Source: a virus. Taken from it: a stretch of DNA of 36,390 bases. This document shows, piece after piece, positions 36,379 to 36,390 of the stretch. The first letter of the stretch is position 1, and each line of letters begins with the position of its first letter. The translations under genes and the position numbers were made by a program. The stretch is taken from positions 1 through 36,390 of IMG/VR virus record IMGVR_UViG_3300009182_000171; one strand, given 5' to 3'. The notes under the pieces were generated by a model that made no database searches, was not told where the DNA came from, and saw only the letters and a program-made list of their open reading frames with translations.

Positions 36379-36390
36379 CTCGTTTCGACC
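36379..36390. repeat. Right copy of 12-bp terminal direct repeat
   Basis: The last 12 bases equal bases 1-12. They contain the small dyad TCG-TTT-CGA. They lie 42 bases upstream of the small terminase start on the minus strand. Confidence 0.8.

Overview
This window reads as the complete genome of a temperate, lambda-like siphophage (long non-contractile tail). The two ends carry the same 12 bases, and a translationally coupled small ORF runs across them when they are joined, so the molecule is circular or has cohesive ends; collapsed to one copy it is 36,378 bp. Packaging genes are lambda-type (Nu1/gpA/gpB-like), the capsid is HK97-type, and the tail has a tape measure, a frameshifted tail-assembly chaperone and a J-like tip. 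Protein style and moderately high GC suggest a betaproteobacterial host (Burkholderiales/Comamonadaceae-like); that is inference, not shown by the sequence.

Layout. (1) Immunity and lytic control, about 2.0-4.4 kb: a Cro/YdaS-like gene on minus diverges from a short CI-like repressor on plus. Between them lie dyad operators and a strong promoter that probably makes a leaderless cro mRNA. A secreted 191-aa protein sits where lambda keeps rexAB, and a second operator pair (OL-like) precedes the plus-strand early region. (2) Minus-strand lytic/replication arm, 2.4 to 0.07 kb: a CII-position HTH protein, a small winged-helix-like protein, a DUF1376 replication protein whose gene contains 11-bp-phased iterons (candidate origin), a 45-aa protein and a gpZ-like tail protein. 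It continues through the ends into the terminase genes. (3) Plus-strand early region, 4.4-10.8 kb: a stem-loop-rich untranslated leader, two overlapping small genes, a strong intrinsic terminator, then about fifteen small genes mostly joined by ATGA overlaps, ending in a PrtN/AlpA-like protein and a tyrosine integrase, with TGATACG repeats between them (candidate attP). (4) A short minus-strand pair, including a KorA/TrfB-like repressor, converges on the integrase. (5) Minus-strand late operon, from 36.3 kb down to a terminator at 11.3 kb: terminases, Mor-like regulator, gpW-like protein, portal, a cassette of membrane proteins plus a papain-like enzyme and a 1203-aa fibre-like protein, protease-capsid fusion, connector and tail genes, tail tip J, a small protein, amidase endolysin, nested spanins, Dam-type methylase.

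The most unusual items are: four back-to-back stem-loops at 12182-12307, with wobble pairs indicating a plus-strand RNA opposite to the late genes; a 41-bp repeat in front of both the gpW-like gene and the capsid gene; an iteron array inside the replication gene; an FGE/C-type-lectin-like C-terminus on tail protein J without any reverse transcriptase; and a structured leader followed by a terminator that suggests antitermination. All functions are assigned by reading motifs from memory; no search was run.
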